Of a DNA stretch of 40,843 bases, positions 1 to 8,192 are shown piece by piece. Each line of letters begins with the position of its first letter. Position 1 is the first letter of the stretch. Source of the stretch: Bacteroidales bacterium (GTDB taxonomy: Bacteria; Bacteroidota; Bacteroidia; Bacteroidales; UBA932); assembly GCA_017960545.1 (NCBI GenBank), contig JAGCYZ010000103.1, forward strand, positions 1 to 40,843, written 5' to 3'. The position numbers and the translations under genes are program-made. The notes below the pieces were generated by a model. That model worked only from the letters and a program-made list of their open reading frames with translations. It was not told where the DNA came from and made no database searches.

Positions 1-4
1 ATAT

Positions 5-117
5 ACTGCGGTGGCTATAGCGGTGAGGACCCACCTCTTTCCATTCCGAACAGAGAAGTTAAACTCACTGGCGCCGATGGTACTGCCCCACCAGGTGGGA
101 GAGTAGGTAGCTGCCGT
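5..117 (+). rRNA. rrf: 5S ribosomal RNA
   Basis: The stretch contains the conserved 5S core (CCATTCCGAACAGAGAAGTTAA at 41-62) and the later GATGGTACTGCC block. The two ends, near GCGGTGGCT and AGCTGCCGT, can pair as the terminal helix. The 16S and 23S genes would lie to the left of the window. The exact ends are uncertain by a few bases. Confidence 0.93.
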
Positions 118-124
118 TCTTCGA

Positions 125-162
125 GGACGCTGACCAGATTGTCTGGCCAGCGTCCTTTTTTT
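125..162 (+). terminator. Intrinsic terminator of the rRNA operon
   Basis: A 14-bp arm at 125-138 pairs with 142-155 with a single A/C mismatch and a 3-base loop. It is followed by seven T residues. It sits directly after the 5S gene, so it most likely ends the rRNA operon. Confidence 0.9.
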
Positions 163-196
163 GTATCCGCTGCTATAGATTCTTTTTAATAATTAT

Positions 197-204
197 TATA
201 TTTG
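197..204 (+). promoter_or_regulatory. Bacteroidetes -7 promoter element (TATATTTG) for the GH43-GH51-esterase operon
   Basis: TATATTTG is an exact match to the Bacteroidetes -7 consensus TAnnTTTG. It lies about 40 bases before the first start codon. No convincing TTTG at the -33 spacing was seen, so this is a motif-only call. Confidence 0.5.
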
Positions 205-243
205 TCTTAATCTGACTGCATTATTTTGTTAACCATCTATAGT

Positions 244-1425
244 ATGAAAAAACATTCATTGATTTTTGCGTGGGCAATATGCCTTCCGATGCTTTTTTCC
301 TGCAACAACGGCCCTCAGCCGTGCGTTGCACCGGAACCTGAACCTATAGAGCCTGTAGAGCAGGCACCAAGGGCCAATCCTGGCCAGAACAACTTTGGCG
401 GTATCATTTCCGCCACGCCTCAGGCCCCCAGGGACACCGCTGGTATGGCTGAGCGCCGCGCCAGGCAGCAGGCTGCCGCAAACCAGATAAGGACCGTGCA
501 CTTCAACGACCTTTCAATGAGCGATCCTTACATCCTGGCAGACGATGCTACCAAGACCTATTACCTCACTTCTTCTGGCGGACGCCAGTACCGCAGCAAG
601 GACCTCATTATGTGGGAGGGACCTTACAACGTAATTGACATCTCAGGCACCTGGTGCGAGAGGGCCGGCTTCGCCGCAGCTGCTGAAATCCATAAGATTG
701 GCAACTATTATTACTATGCAGGAACCTGGAGCGACCACAGCGAGATTATCCAGGCCATCCCAAGAAGGTACAACGTGCCTCACAACCAGACTTACCTTCT
801 CCGTTCCGAGAGCCCTGAAGGACCTTTCGTTCCTTTCTCAATCGAGCCCGGCTACGACTATCAGCCTCACGACTGGGACTGCATCGACGGTACTCTCTAC
901 GAAGAGGACGGAAAGATATATATGATTTTCGTACACGAGTGGACCCAGCTCATCGACGGTACAATGGACTACATTGAGCTGGCACCGGACCTCACCTATA
1001 CCGTTTCCAAGAAGCCTGTGACAATGTTCCGCGCTTCCGAGAACCCTGCAGTGGGTGAGATGAACGTCCTTGGAGAGGCTACATTCGGAATGAAGCTCCC
1101 CGGATGGGTTACAGACGGCCCTCAGATGTTCCGCACCCAGACCGGCAAGCTTGGAATGCTCTGGTCTTCCTGGGGCAAGGAGCGTTACATCCAGTGCGTA
1201 TGCTACTCAGAGTCCGGCAAGATCGAGGGACCTTGGGTTCAGGAACCGGAACCGTTCCTCGCAAACAACTCCGGCCACGGAATGCTCTTCAAGACCTTTG
1301 ACGGCGAACTCAGGTATGTGGTTCACCACTCCGAGGGCAACGGCGGAAGAAAACCTCAATACTGGACTGTGGACGACTCAGGTGACAAGCTCAAGCTTGG
1401 CAAACAGATCATTCTTACAAAATAA
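244..1425 (+). CDS. GH43-type glycoside hydrolase lipoprotein (arabinosidase/arabinanase-like)
   Basis: Predicted lipoprotein of 393 residues that probably cleaves arabinofuranosyl or xylosyl links in arabinan or arabinoxylan outside the cytoplasm. I chose the ATG at 244 because it opens directly onto a signal peptide ending in the lipobox LFSC (Cys20). A Pro/Glu-rich linker follows (about 24-60), then a five-bladed propeller of GH43 type. SDPYI (Asp94, usual position of the catalytic base), the IDG motif (Asp215) and HEWTQ (from His231) are visible. At the place where many GH43 enzymes have EGP this protein has TDGP (Asp291), which is usual for one large GH43-like group, so the general acid is not assigned with confidence. 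It is the first gene of an operon; the GH51 gene begins 6 bases after its stop. Substrate is inferred from neighbours. Confidence 0.85.
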   Translation: MKKHSLIFAWAICLPMLFSCNNGPQPCVAPEPEPIEPVEQAPRANPGQNNFGGIISATPQAPRDTAGMAERRARQQAAANQIRTVHFNDLSMSDPYILADDATKTYYLTSSGGRQYRSKDLIMWEGPYNVIDISGTWCERAGFAAAAEIHKIGNYYYYAGTWSDHSEIIQAIPRRYNVPHNQTYLLRSESPEGPFVPFSIEPGYDYQPHDWDCIDGTLYEEDGKIYMIFVHEWTQLIDGTMDYIELAPDLTYTVSKKPVTMFRASENPAVGEMNVLGEATFGMKLPGWVTDGPQMFRTQTGKLGMLWSSWGKERYIQCVCYSESGKIEGPWVQEPEPFLANNSGHGMLFKTFDGELRYVVHHSEGNGGRKPQYWTVDDSGDKLKLGKQIILTK

Positions 1426-1431
1426 TTCATA

Positions 1432-3960
1432 ATGAAAAGACTTTTAACCACATTGCTGATTCTGTCAGCAATGTGTTTTTCTGCTTCGGCGCAGGAAAAC
1501 GTCAACATCAACGTCAAGTCAAAGGCTGTAGCAGGGCAGATCGACCCTATGCTCTACGGCCAGCTCTTTGAGCATATCTATTTCTCCGCGAACAACGGAG
1601 TTTGGCAGGAGCTCATCTACGAACGTTCGTTCGAGCCAGAGCATTATCCAGGCATTCCTCCGCGCGACGGCTTCTTTGACGGATGGCATATGGACGAGGA
1701 AAACGTCCTCCATTCTCCTACCCGCTACGAGCAGCCTATCCATATAACTACCGTAAACACAGACAATTACGAGATCAATATGGATGTCAAGTGGCGCTCC
1801 TACAGGCTTGCCCGCCGTTCTTGGAGCGGAGGCCTTATGGATATGCGCTTCGCCGTTAAGAACGGAGCTGACGGAAAGCCATATTACGTGCGCGTCCACA
1901 ATCCTTATTACGAGGCCCGTATCCTCAATCCCGGACAGACCGAGGCCCAGGCTGTCGCAGCCGCCATGGCTCAGGCCCAGCAGGCAATGCAGCAGCAGGT
2001 GGATCCTTACTTTGGGATTGCCAAGATGGTGGAGCGTGAGACCGAGTTCAGGGGGAACGTCCGCAGGGTGAACACCCTTGAGTCTATGGTTACCAAGAAG
2101 GCCACAACCGCCCAGATCAACGAGAACCAAGACTGGCACAAGCTGCGCATCGTATGCGCCGGTAAGTCCATCAAGGTTTACTGGGACGGAAAGAACGTTG
2201 TCAGCTATAGCAAGCTGGAGAGCAGCGGCAAGAACGACATCGACTTCTGGGTGAACTACACCGAAGCCTACTACAAGAACATCCGCGTAACCTCATCCAA
2301 CGGAAAGGTGGTTTACTTCGAGGGCACACCGGAAGACGTGAAGATCCCTTCAGTGGCTCCTCAGTGGGATGCGTTCGGCAACGGCAGCTATGAGTTGGTG
2401 AAGGGCGACGCCATCAATATGGACTATTCCCAGAAGATCACTGCCGGAGCAACTCCAGCAGGCGTTTCACAGGGTCCTCAGAACCTGATTGCAGGGGAGA
2501 CCTTCCTTGGATCCATCTATGCAAAGGGCAACGGAACCCTTTCCGTAGGCCTCAAGAGGGGTAACAACATTATCCTGGAGCAGAACCTCGGAGTTCCCGG
2601 CAATGCCTGGAAGAAGTTCGACATCAACCTTCCGCTTGGATCCCTCAGCGGAGACGCCGATTTCGCAATCATAGTAAAGAACGGCACCGTGCAGGTTGAC
2701 CAGGCCACGCTCACGACCAAGACGGGAGAGTCCCTGGGCGGATTCCGTCCGGACATCTTCAACGCAGTGAAGGAGCTTCATCCTACCTGTCTGCGCTGGC
2801 CGGGCGGAGGTTACGTTGCCCAGTATTACTGGCAGTGGGGCGTGGGACCTCAGGAGAACCGCTATCGCTGGCCTCACTGGCAGTGGATGGACTATGACCA
2901 GAACTGTTTCGGAACAGATGAATTCATCCGCTTCTGCCGTGAGATTGGCGCAGAGCCCGTCATTGTGGTATCCGTTCACTTCGAGCGTCCTGCGGAGGAG
3001 TATGACTCCATCCTTCAGGATGCGGTGAACTGGGTTCGCTACTGCAACGAGCCTGCAACAGGCGAGTGGGGCGCAAAGCGCGCCGCCAACGGCCACCCGG
3101 AGCCATACAACGTCAAGTACTGGGAGATTGACAACGAAATGTGGGAGATGGGAATCGAGAGGTACGAGAAATGCGTACGTGACTTCTCCACCGCTATGCG
3201 CGAAGTTTCCCCGGACATCAAGATCATTGTCTGCGGCGGTTTCGACGATGAGGACTTCTTCAAGAGGAGCGGCACATACTTCGATTATGTCAGCCTGCAC
3301 CATTACGAGCAGCAGGGCGGTTACTTCACCGGTCCCAAGAGGCTTGCAGAGCAGTATGACCGCTATGCGCAGTATATAGCCAACTGCCCCAACCCCAACC
3401 TCAAGCTCTTCATCTCCGAGTGGAACCTCCAGAGCATCGATTGGAGGACCGGCCTCTTTGCAGGCGGATTCCTCAATGTATGCGAGGAGCGTGACGTGGT
3501 GGCAATGGGCGCTGCAGCCCTGTTCATCCGCCGTACAGACGCCCCGGACTGGAACAATGCGTTCATCAACTTCGATTACAAGGACCTGTTCGTAGCTCCT
3601 AACTACCAGGTGACAAACCTTTGGTATGACCACTTCTCCAGGTACCGCCTGGACTACACGGGAGACGTAAAGGACCTCAGCGTGGTAACCACCCTGTCCG
3701 AAAACGGAAAGGAAGTGATAGTGAAGGTTGTAAACGCTACTGAAAAGCCATACAAGCTTAACATAGCCGGAGACTGGAACGGAATTGACGGTGCCAAGTA
3801 CGAGTACTATGCACCGGGCTCCCTGACAGTAGCCAACAGTATGGAGAACAAGAATGCAGTGGCTCTCAAGGTGAAGAACCTGAACCCTGCAAACAACGGT
3901 ATTGCGCTTGACATCGAGCCTCTCAGCGCCGGTGTCATCACAATCGAAAGGATATTTTAA
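1432..3960 (+). CDS. GH51 alpha-L-arabinofuranosidase with inserted beta-sandwich domains
   Basis: Secreted retaining alpha-L-arabinofuranosidase of 842 residues, expected to release arabinose side chains from arabinoxylan or arabinan. A signal peptide ends near residue 20 (SASAQ). The GH51 start (YGQLFEHIYFS) is followed by an insert of roughly 300 residues that resembles a concanavalin/LamG-like fold plus a CBM4/9-like sandwich. The barrel resumes near CLRWPGGGY. The acid/base Glu569 (EIDNEMW) and nucleophile Glu663 (ISEWN) are both present, and a C-terminal beta-sandwich closes the protein. Plain GH51 enzymes are near 500 residues, like the one at 36801-38342, so the insert explains the length. 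An Ala/Gln-rich run (about 170-190) interrupts the insert. It lies between the GH43 and esterase genes with gaps of 6 and 12 bases. Confidence 0.92.
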   Translation: MKRLLTTLLILSAMCFSASAQENVNINVKSKAVAGQIDPMLYGQLFEHIYFSANNGVWQELIYERSFEPEHYPGIPPRDGFFDGWHMDEENVLHSPTRYEQPIHITTVNTDNYEINMDVKWRSYRLARRSWSGGLMDMRFAVKNGADGKPYYVRVHNPYYEARILNPGQTEAQAVAAAMAQAQQAMQQQVDPYFGIAKMVERETEFRGNVRRVNTLESMVTKKATTAQINENQDWHKLRIVCAGKSIKVYWDGKNVVSYSKLESSGKNDIDFWVNYTEAYYKNIRVTSSNGKVVYFEGTPEDVKIPSVAPQWDAFGNGSYELVKGDAINMDYSQKITAGATPAGVSQGPQNLIAGETFLGSIYAKGNGTLSVGLKRGNNIILEQNLGVPGNAWKKFDINLPLGSLSGDADFAIIVKNGTVQVDQATLTTKTGESLGGFRPDIFNAVKELHPTCLRWPGGGYVAQYYWQWGVGPQENRYRWPHWQWMDYDQNCFGTDEFIRFCREIGAEPVIVVSVHFERPAEEYDSILQDAVNWVRYCNEPATGEWGAKRAANGHPEPYNVKYWEIDNEMWEMGIERYEKCVRDFSTAMREVSPDIKIIVCGGFDDEDFFKRSGTYFDYVSLHHYEQQGGYFTGPKRLAEQYDRYAQYIANCPNPNLKLFISEWNLQSIDWRTGLFAGGFLNVCEERDVVAMGAAALFIRRTDAPDWNNAFINFDYKDLFVAPNYQVTNLWYDHFSRYRLDYTGDVKDLSVVTTLSENGKEVIVKVVNATEKPYKLNIAGDWNGIDGAKYEYYAPGSLTVANSMENKNAVALKVKNLNPANNGIALDIEPLSAGVITIERIF

Positions 3961-3972
3961 TCATTTCTTTTT

Positions 3973-5868
3973 ATGAAAAAGATTCTGATCAGTTTATTCT
4001 TCGCGTTTGCAGCCATCAGCGCTGCAAGCGCGCAGGATAAGAACTTCCATATTTTCCTTTGCTTCGGTCAGTCCAATATGGAAGGCAACGCCAGGGTGAC
4101 CGATGCGGACAGGGAAGGGGTTGACCCCAACTTCCTGATGATGGCGCCCGTGGACTTCCCCCAGATGGGGAGGGTCAAGGGCAACTGGTATCCGGCCGTT
4201 CCTCCTCTGTGCCGTGAGAGCACCGGACTCACACCTGCTGACTGGTTTGGACGCACCCTTATAGAGAACCTGCCTGCAGGCCACCGTGTGGGTGTTATCA
4301 ACGTTTCCGTGGCAGGCTGCAAGATAGAGGCCTTTATGAGGGACGAGGCGGAAGAGTACGCCAAGACTGGAGCGGACTGGCTCAAGAACATTATGAACAC
4401 CTACGGAGGCAATCCGTACGACTACCTTGTTGACCTTGGCAAGAAAGCCCAGAAGGACGGAGTGATTTCCGGAATCCTCCTCCACCAGGGAGAATCCAAT
4501 CCCAACGACGAGGAGTGGCCTATGAAGGTGAAGGGCATATATGAGAGCCTTCTCAAGGACCTCGGCCTCAAGTCCGAGGAATGCCCCCTGCTTGTGGGAG
4601 AGGTTGTGAACTCTGACCGCGGAGGCGTTTGCGGCCCTATGAACCTTATCATTGACAGGGTGGAAGACGTTATCCCCAATGCGCACGTGGTATCTTCCAG
4701 CGGATGCGAGCAGAACTTTGATTTCCTGCATTTCAGCTCCCTGGGATACAAGCAGCTGGGACGCCGCTACGCCCTCACAATGCTTCCCCTTATGGGCTAT
4801 CAGGCCCCTACGGGACGCAGTACGCTCAATCCTTCCCAGGATTCCCCGCTCATCAATTCAAGGAGCGGACAGGCTACGTTCAATTACGTGGCCCCAAGGG
4901 CTCAGAGGGTAATGATCACCTCACAGTTCCTTGACCGCCCGCAGGAGATGACAAAGAACAGGGACGGCGTGTGGAGCATCACCCTCAGGCCTGAGAAGAA
5001 AGACATATATCCGTATAACTTCATTGTTGACGGGGTTACCGTTTCAGACCCTCTGAACACCGATATCTTCCCCAACGAGAACTTCAAGGCCAGTCTCCTT
5101 GAGATTCCTGACCGCGACGCCCTCTATACCGTCAATGACGTTCCTCACGGAAAGATGGTTTACTGCACCTATAATTCTTCAGTGCTCAATATGCCCCGTC
5201 CGCTGGTAGTCTATACCCCTCCGGGATATGAGACATCCGGCAAGAGCTATCCTGTTTTCTATCTCATAAGCGGAACTACGGATACTGAGGAGACCTGGTT
5301 CAAGGTGGGCAAGGTGAACGTGATCCTTGACAACCTCATAGCCCAGGGAAAGGCCGAACCAATGGTTGTGGTAATGCCTTATGGCTATATGATGAACGGA
5401 ACCCCGGCTCCGGACAGCATGGCTTCCAGTGAAATGTACCAGACATTCTCAAAGGAGATGACTGAATGCATAATGCCTTATGCCGAGAGCAATTTCCGCA
5501 TCCTTGCCGACAAGGACCATCGCGCCATAGCGGGCTTCTCCCGCGGAGGCGGCCAGTCCCTGTACACCGCGCTGGACAACCTGGATAAATTCTCCTGGCT
5601 GGCATCTTACAGCGCTTACCTCATTCCTGAGGCGATGGATACGTATTTCCCGCAGTATGCCAAGAATCCCGCCCTGCTCAACGACGGCCTCAAGCTGTTC
5701 TGGTTTGGCGTGGGCACTTCCGACGGCCTGTACAAGAACGTGCTGACCCATCAGGAATACAATGACAAGAACGGTATCAAATACGAGAAGATATTCACGG
5801 ACGGCGGCCATACCTGGATGAACGCCCGTTATTATCTGGCGACAACCCTCCAGCGCTTCTTCAAATAG
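3973..5868 (+). CDS. Two-domain carbohydrate esterase (CE6/SASA-like plus CE1-like)
   Basis: Secreted protein of 631 residues (signal peptide 1-21) carrying two apparently complete esterases. The first (about 25-285) is of the SASA/CE6 type seen in acetyl xylan esterases: FGQSNMEG with Ser34, LLHQGES, and the C-terminal FLHFSSLGY histidine. A short beta-sandwich linker of CBM48/E-set type follows (about 300-375). The second (about 385-631) is a CE1/esterase-D alpha/beta hydrolase with GFSRGG (Ser523), Asp in GTSDG and His613 in GGHTW; this group includes feruloyl and acetyl xylan esterases. Activity on acetylated, feruloylated arabinoxylan is inferred from these families and from the GH43 and GH51 genes upstream. 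Its last 8 bases overlap the end of the convergent zinc-ribbon gene. Confidence 0.9.
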   Translation: MKKILISLFFAFAAISAASAQDKNFHIFLCFGQSNMEGNARVTDADREGVDPNFLMMAPVDFPQMGRVKGNWYPAVPPLCRESTGLTPADWFGRTLIENLPAGHRVGVINVSVAGCKIEAFMRDEAEEYAKTGADWLKNIMNTYGGNPYDYLVDLGKKAQKDGVISGILLHQGESNPNDEEWPMKVKGIYESLLKDLGLKSEECPLLVGEVVNSDRGGVCGPMNLIIDRVEDVIPNAHVVSSSGCEQNFDFLHFSSLGYKQLGRRYALTMLPLMGYQAPTGRSTLNPSQDSPLINSRSGQATFNYVAPRAQRVMITSQFLDRPQEMTKNRDGVWSITLRPEKKDIYPYNFIVDGVTVSDPLNTDIFPNENFKASLLEIPDRDALYTVNDVPHGKMVYCTYNSSVLNMPRPLVVYTPPGYETSGKSYPVFYLISGTTDTEETWFKVGKVNVILDNLIAQGKAEPMVVVMPYGYMMNGTPAPDSMASSEMYQTFSKEMTECIMPYAESNFRILADKDHRAIAGFSRGGGQSLYTALDNLDKFSWLASYSAYLIPEAMDTYFPQYAKNPALLNDGLKLFWFGVGTSDGLYKNVLTHQEYNDKNGIKYEKIFTDGGHTWMNARYYLATTLQRFFK

Positions 5869-6241
5869 CAGTGAAGACTTTCTGCAGATTGAAAAGACGT
5901 GTCTGCGAGATATAGTATTTGAACTCGAAACAACGGAATTCATCGTGCGAGTTGACCTTCCGGTAACTTGTTGAATATTCGGGCCTGAAGCCCATTGACA
6001 GCAAGTCACCGATACCAATGGAAGTGATATTCGTACGATGAAGTCTGTTTAGTATCTCATAGTTTTTCTCCAGGCCGCGCATCACCTTGCGGTGTATGTT
6101 CCGCGCATCTTTCTGCTGCTTGTTGTGGTATTTGTTCTTGCAACTGTCGCAGCAGAATTTCTTGTCCATCCGGCCATAGGTTATTTCATTTCCGCACTCC
6201 AGGCAGGTGAGCCTGCCCGGCGGTTTTATCTTGTACTCCAT
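5861..6241 (-). CDS. Small zinc-ribbon protein of unknown function
   Basis: Predicted cytoplasmic protein of 126 residues. The N-terminal third has a four-cysteine zinc ribbon: Cys13-x2-Cys16 and Cys31-x2-Cys34, with an extra Cys30. A basic, Lys/Arg/Gln-rich helix follows, then a C-terminal part rich in aromatic residues with no recognised motif. Similar short zinc-ribbon proteins are common in Bacteroidetes, but I know of no assigned role. It converges on the esterase gene with an 8-base overlap, and its start is separated from the cysE stop by about 98 bases, so it may have its own promoter. Confidence 0.75.
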   Translation of the reverse strand: MEYKIKPPGRLTCLECGNEITYGRMDKKFCCDSCKNKYHNKQQKDARNIHRKVMRGLEKNYEILNRLHRTNITSIGIGDLLSMGFRPEYSTSYRKVNSHDEFRCFEFKYYISQTRLFNLQKVFTAI

Positions 6242-6295
6242 ATATCATTTTTTCCAATGAATATGGCCCAATTACCCTTATCCGCCAAGGACTCT

Positions 6296-6335
6296 AAAAA
6301 AAGCCTGCAAAGAGTGCGTGAAATATTTAAGGCTT
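6296..6335 (-). terminator. Weak candidate terminator after cysE
   Basis: On the minus strand, just after the cysE stop, AAGCCT (6335-6330) can pair with AGGCTT (6306-6301), followed by a T-rich run. The stem is only 6 bp with a loop of more than 20 bases, so it is a weak call. Confidence 0.35.
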
Positions 6336-6339
6336 GTGA

Positions 6340-7074
6340 CTAAATGCCTTCTCCGCCGGAGAACGTTTCCTGTGTCTTTCCCTGAAGGATGCGGGAGTTT
6401 TTCTTTACCGAATGTGTAAGCCACACGTTTCCGCCAATCACGGAATTTTCCCCGATGGTGATCCTGCCCAGGATGGATGCGTTGGAATATACCGTGACGC
6501 CGTCTTCCAGGATAGGGTGGCGCGGAAGGTTCGCCGGGTTCCCGTCAGGATCCCGGCGAATGTTCTTTGCGCCCAACGTAACTCCCTGATAGAGAGTTAC
6601 ATTATTGCCAATTATGGTGGTCTCTCCAATGACTATTCCGGTACCGTGGTCAATGGCAAAGCCTTCTCCTATCACGGCTGCGGGGTGGATGTCGATTCCG
6701 GTGACGGAATGTGCGTGCTCCGTAAGCATCCTGGGGATTACGGGAACCCCGAGTTTCAGGAGGACGTGCGCCGTGCGGTAATGCAGCATTGCGGTGACTG
6801 CCGGGTAGCAGAATACCACTTCCTTGTCCGTCTTTGCGGCGGGGTCGTTGCGCATTATGGCCTGGACGTCGCCTTCCAGCAGCCTCTTGATTTCCGGCAT
6901 TTCCTTGGCGAAAGTCTCAGCGACCTCCCTTCCGGCAAGGGCCTCAAGGCTGTCCGCTATATGCCAGAGGGCCTTGTGGGGTTCAACATCCGAGTACATA
7001 GGGAATACGTAGTCCTTTATCTTGGACATAAAGACTTTGAGGTATTCTCCGGTTTCTCTGAAAGAGATATTCAT
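6340..7074 (-). CDS. cysE: Serine O-acetyltransferase
   Basis: Cytoplasmic enzyme that makes O-acetylserine from serine and acetyl-CoA, the step before CysK. The 244 residues comprise an alpha-helical N-terminal domain (about 1-130) and a left-handed beta-helix built of hexapeptide repeats. The catalytic-region motifs TGIDIHPAA and DHGTGIVIGE are both present, as is the glycine-rich GGNVWLT turn. It starts 5 bases after the cysK stop on the same strand, so the two should be one transcript and share the cysteine-codon leader upstream of cysK. The C-terminus is Gly-rich (FSGGEGI) and not obviously the CysK-binding Ile tail of the enterobacterial enzyme, although it does end in Ile. Confidence 0.95.
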   Translation of the reverse strand: MNISFRETGEYLKVFMSKIKDYVFPMYSDVEPHKALWHIADSLEALAGREVAETFAKEMPEIKRLLEGDVQAIMRNDPAAKTDKEVVFCYPAVTAMLHYRTAHVLLKLGVPVIPRMLTEHAHSVTGIDIHPAAVIGEGFAIDHGTGIVIGETTIIGNNVTLYQGVTLGAKNIRRDPDGNPANLPRHPILEDGVTVYSNASILGRITIGENSVIGGNVWLTHSVKKNSRILQGKTQETFSGGEGI

Positions 7075-7079
7075 TATCG

Positions 7080-8015
7080 TTAATCTATTGGGTATCCTTC
7101 AAAATCGTAAAGAACGGTGGAAAGGTAGCGTTCTCCTGTGTCCGGGAGCAGTGCCACTATGGTCTTTCCCTTGTTCCTGTCCTCTCTGGAGAGCCTGAGG
7201 GCTGCGGCGAAGGATGCACCTGATGATATTCCAACCAGCAGTCCTTCTTTGGCGGAAAGCAACCTGGATGCCTTTATGGCTTCATCGTCCGGGATAGGAA
7301 TAATGGAATCCACCACGCTGGCATTGTAGGTATCCGGAACAAATCCGGCTCCAATTCCCTGGATCTTATGCTTTCCTGCAACTCCGGTACTGAGTACTGC
7401 AGAGGATTCCGGCTCAACTGCAACCACCTCTACAGCGGGGTTATGCTTCTTAAGGGCCTTGCCGGTGCCGCTTACCGTACCTCCTGTTCCAACTCCGGCT
7501 ACAAATATATCAACTTTTCCGTCAGTTGCATCCCAAATCTCCTCTCCGGTGGTGCGCTCGTGTATGGCGGGATTGGCGGGATTGACAAACTGTCCCAGGA
7601 TTATGGAACCGGGAGTGTTGTCCCTGATCTCGTCCGCCTTGCGGATGGCTCCCTTCATACCTTCTCCGCCGGGGGTGAGGACAAGGCGGGCGCCCAAAGC
7701 CTTGAGAAGGCTCCTGCGCTCCTGGCTCATTGTCTCAGGCATAGTGAGTACAACCTTGTATCCTTTTGCGGTTCCCACCCAGGCAAGGCCCACGCCGGTG
7801 TTTCCGCTTGTAGGTTCAATGATGGTAGCACCTGGCTTAAGCACGCCCTTTTTCTCTGCATCATCTATCATTGCCAGTGCAATGCGGTCCTTTACACTGC
7901 CGCCCGGGTTGAAATACTCAAGCTTGAGCAGAATGTCAGCCTGTTGTCCTTCAAAACCTGAAACTTTGAGTACCGGAGTCTTACCGATAAGCTCAACAAG
8001 AGAGTTGTAAATCAT
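7080..8015 (-). CDS. cysK: Cysteine synthase (O-acetylserine sulfhydrylase)
   Basis: PLP enzyme of 311 residues that makes cysteine from O-acetylserine and sulfide. I chose the ATG at 8015 (MIYNSLVELIGKTP) because that is where family homology starts; the reading frame stays open upstream through the terminator hairpin but encodes nothing recognisable. The PLP lysine is Lys42 (GGSVKDR), the substrate loop is TSGNTG at 69-74, and the phosphate-binding GTGGT follows. It is the first gene of cysK-cysE. Its leader (8016 to about 8190) holds a short frame with four consecutive Cys codons followed by an intrinsic terminator, which strongly suggests control by cysteine supply. Confidence 0.96.
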   Translation of the reverse strand: MIYNSLVELIGKTPVLKVSGFEGQQADILLKLEYFNPGGSVKDRIALAMIDDAEKKGVLKPGATIIEPTSGNTGVGLAWVGTAKGYKVVLTMPETMSQERRSLLKALGARLVLTPGGEGMKGAIRKADEIRDNTPGSIILGQFVNPANPAIHERTTGEEIWDATDGKVDIFVAGVGTGGTVSGTGKALKKHNPAVEVVAVEPESSAVLSTGVAGKHKIQGIGAGFVPDTYNASVVDSIIPIPDDEAIKASRLLSAKEGLLVGISSGASFAAALRLSREDRNKGKTIVALLPDTGERYLSTVLYDFEGYPID

Positions 8016-8046
8016 AATTGTAATATTTAATGTGTTGATAATCAAT

Positions 8047-8085
8047 AAAAAAAGTCCTGCCGATGTCTTCACGACCGGCAGGACC
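8047..8085 (-). terminator. Intrinsic terminator (attenuator) inside the cysK leader
   Basis: On the minus strand GTCCTGCCG (8084-8076) pairs perfectly with CGGCAGGAC (8062-8054), followed by seven T residues (8053-8047). It lies after a short leader frame and 32 bases before the cysK start. Nothing else upstream on this strand needs terminating, so its natural role is conditional termination of cysK-cysE. Its 5' arm can pair instead with leader bases 8136-8128, which would prevent the hairpin. Confidence 0.88.
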
Positions 8086-8108
8086 ATATATGTGCAATGA
8101 TTTATATG

Positions 8109-8183
8109 CTATACACGAATGAGACCGTACCGATCGGTTGGAAGGGTACAGCAACAACATACTGATGAGTTCATTCGTTTCAT
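8109..8183 (-). CDS. 24-residue cysteine-rich leader peptide of the cysK-cysE operon
   Basis: A short frame on the minus strand from ATG at 8183 to TAG at 8109, reading MKRMNSSVCCCC, then 12 more residues ending LIRV. Codons 9-12 (8159-8148) are TGT TGT TGC TGT: four Cys codons in a row, directly upstream of a terminator and of the two genes for cysteine synthesis. This is the layout of a ribosome-dependent attenuator. A promoter-like -7 element ends only about 10 bases before the ATG, so the peptide may be translated from a leaderless or nearly leaderless RNA. Two pairings are visible: 8178-8171 with 8122-8115 (8 bp, flanking the Cys codons) and 8136-8128 with 8080-8072 (9 bp with two G-U), the second excluding the terminator stem. 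Function is inferred. Confidence 0.82.
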   Translation of the reverse strand: MKRMNSSVCCCCTLPTDRYGLIRV

Positions 8184-8192
8184 GTTCAAAGG

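Noticed and set aside
2467..3633. A 388-codon open frame antisense to the first GH51 gene
   Set aside because: Shadow of a well-supported gene; no signal, domain or plausible start context.
8016..8087. Longer cysK with 24 extra N-terminal codons
   Set aside because: The extra codons run through the terminator hairpin and match nothing in the family; homology begins at the ATG at 8015.
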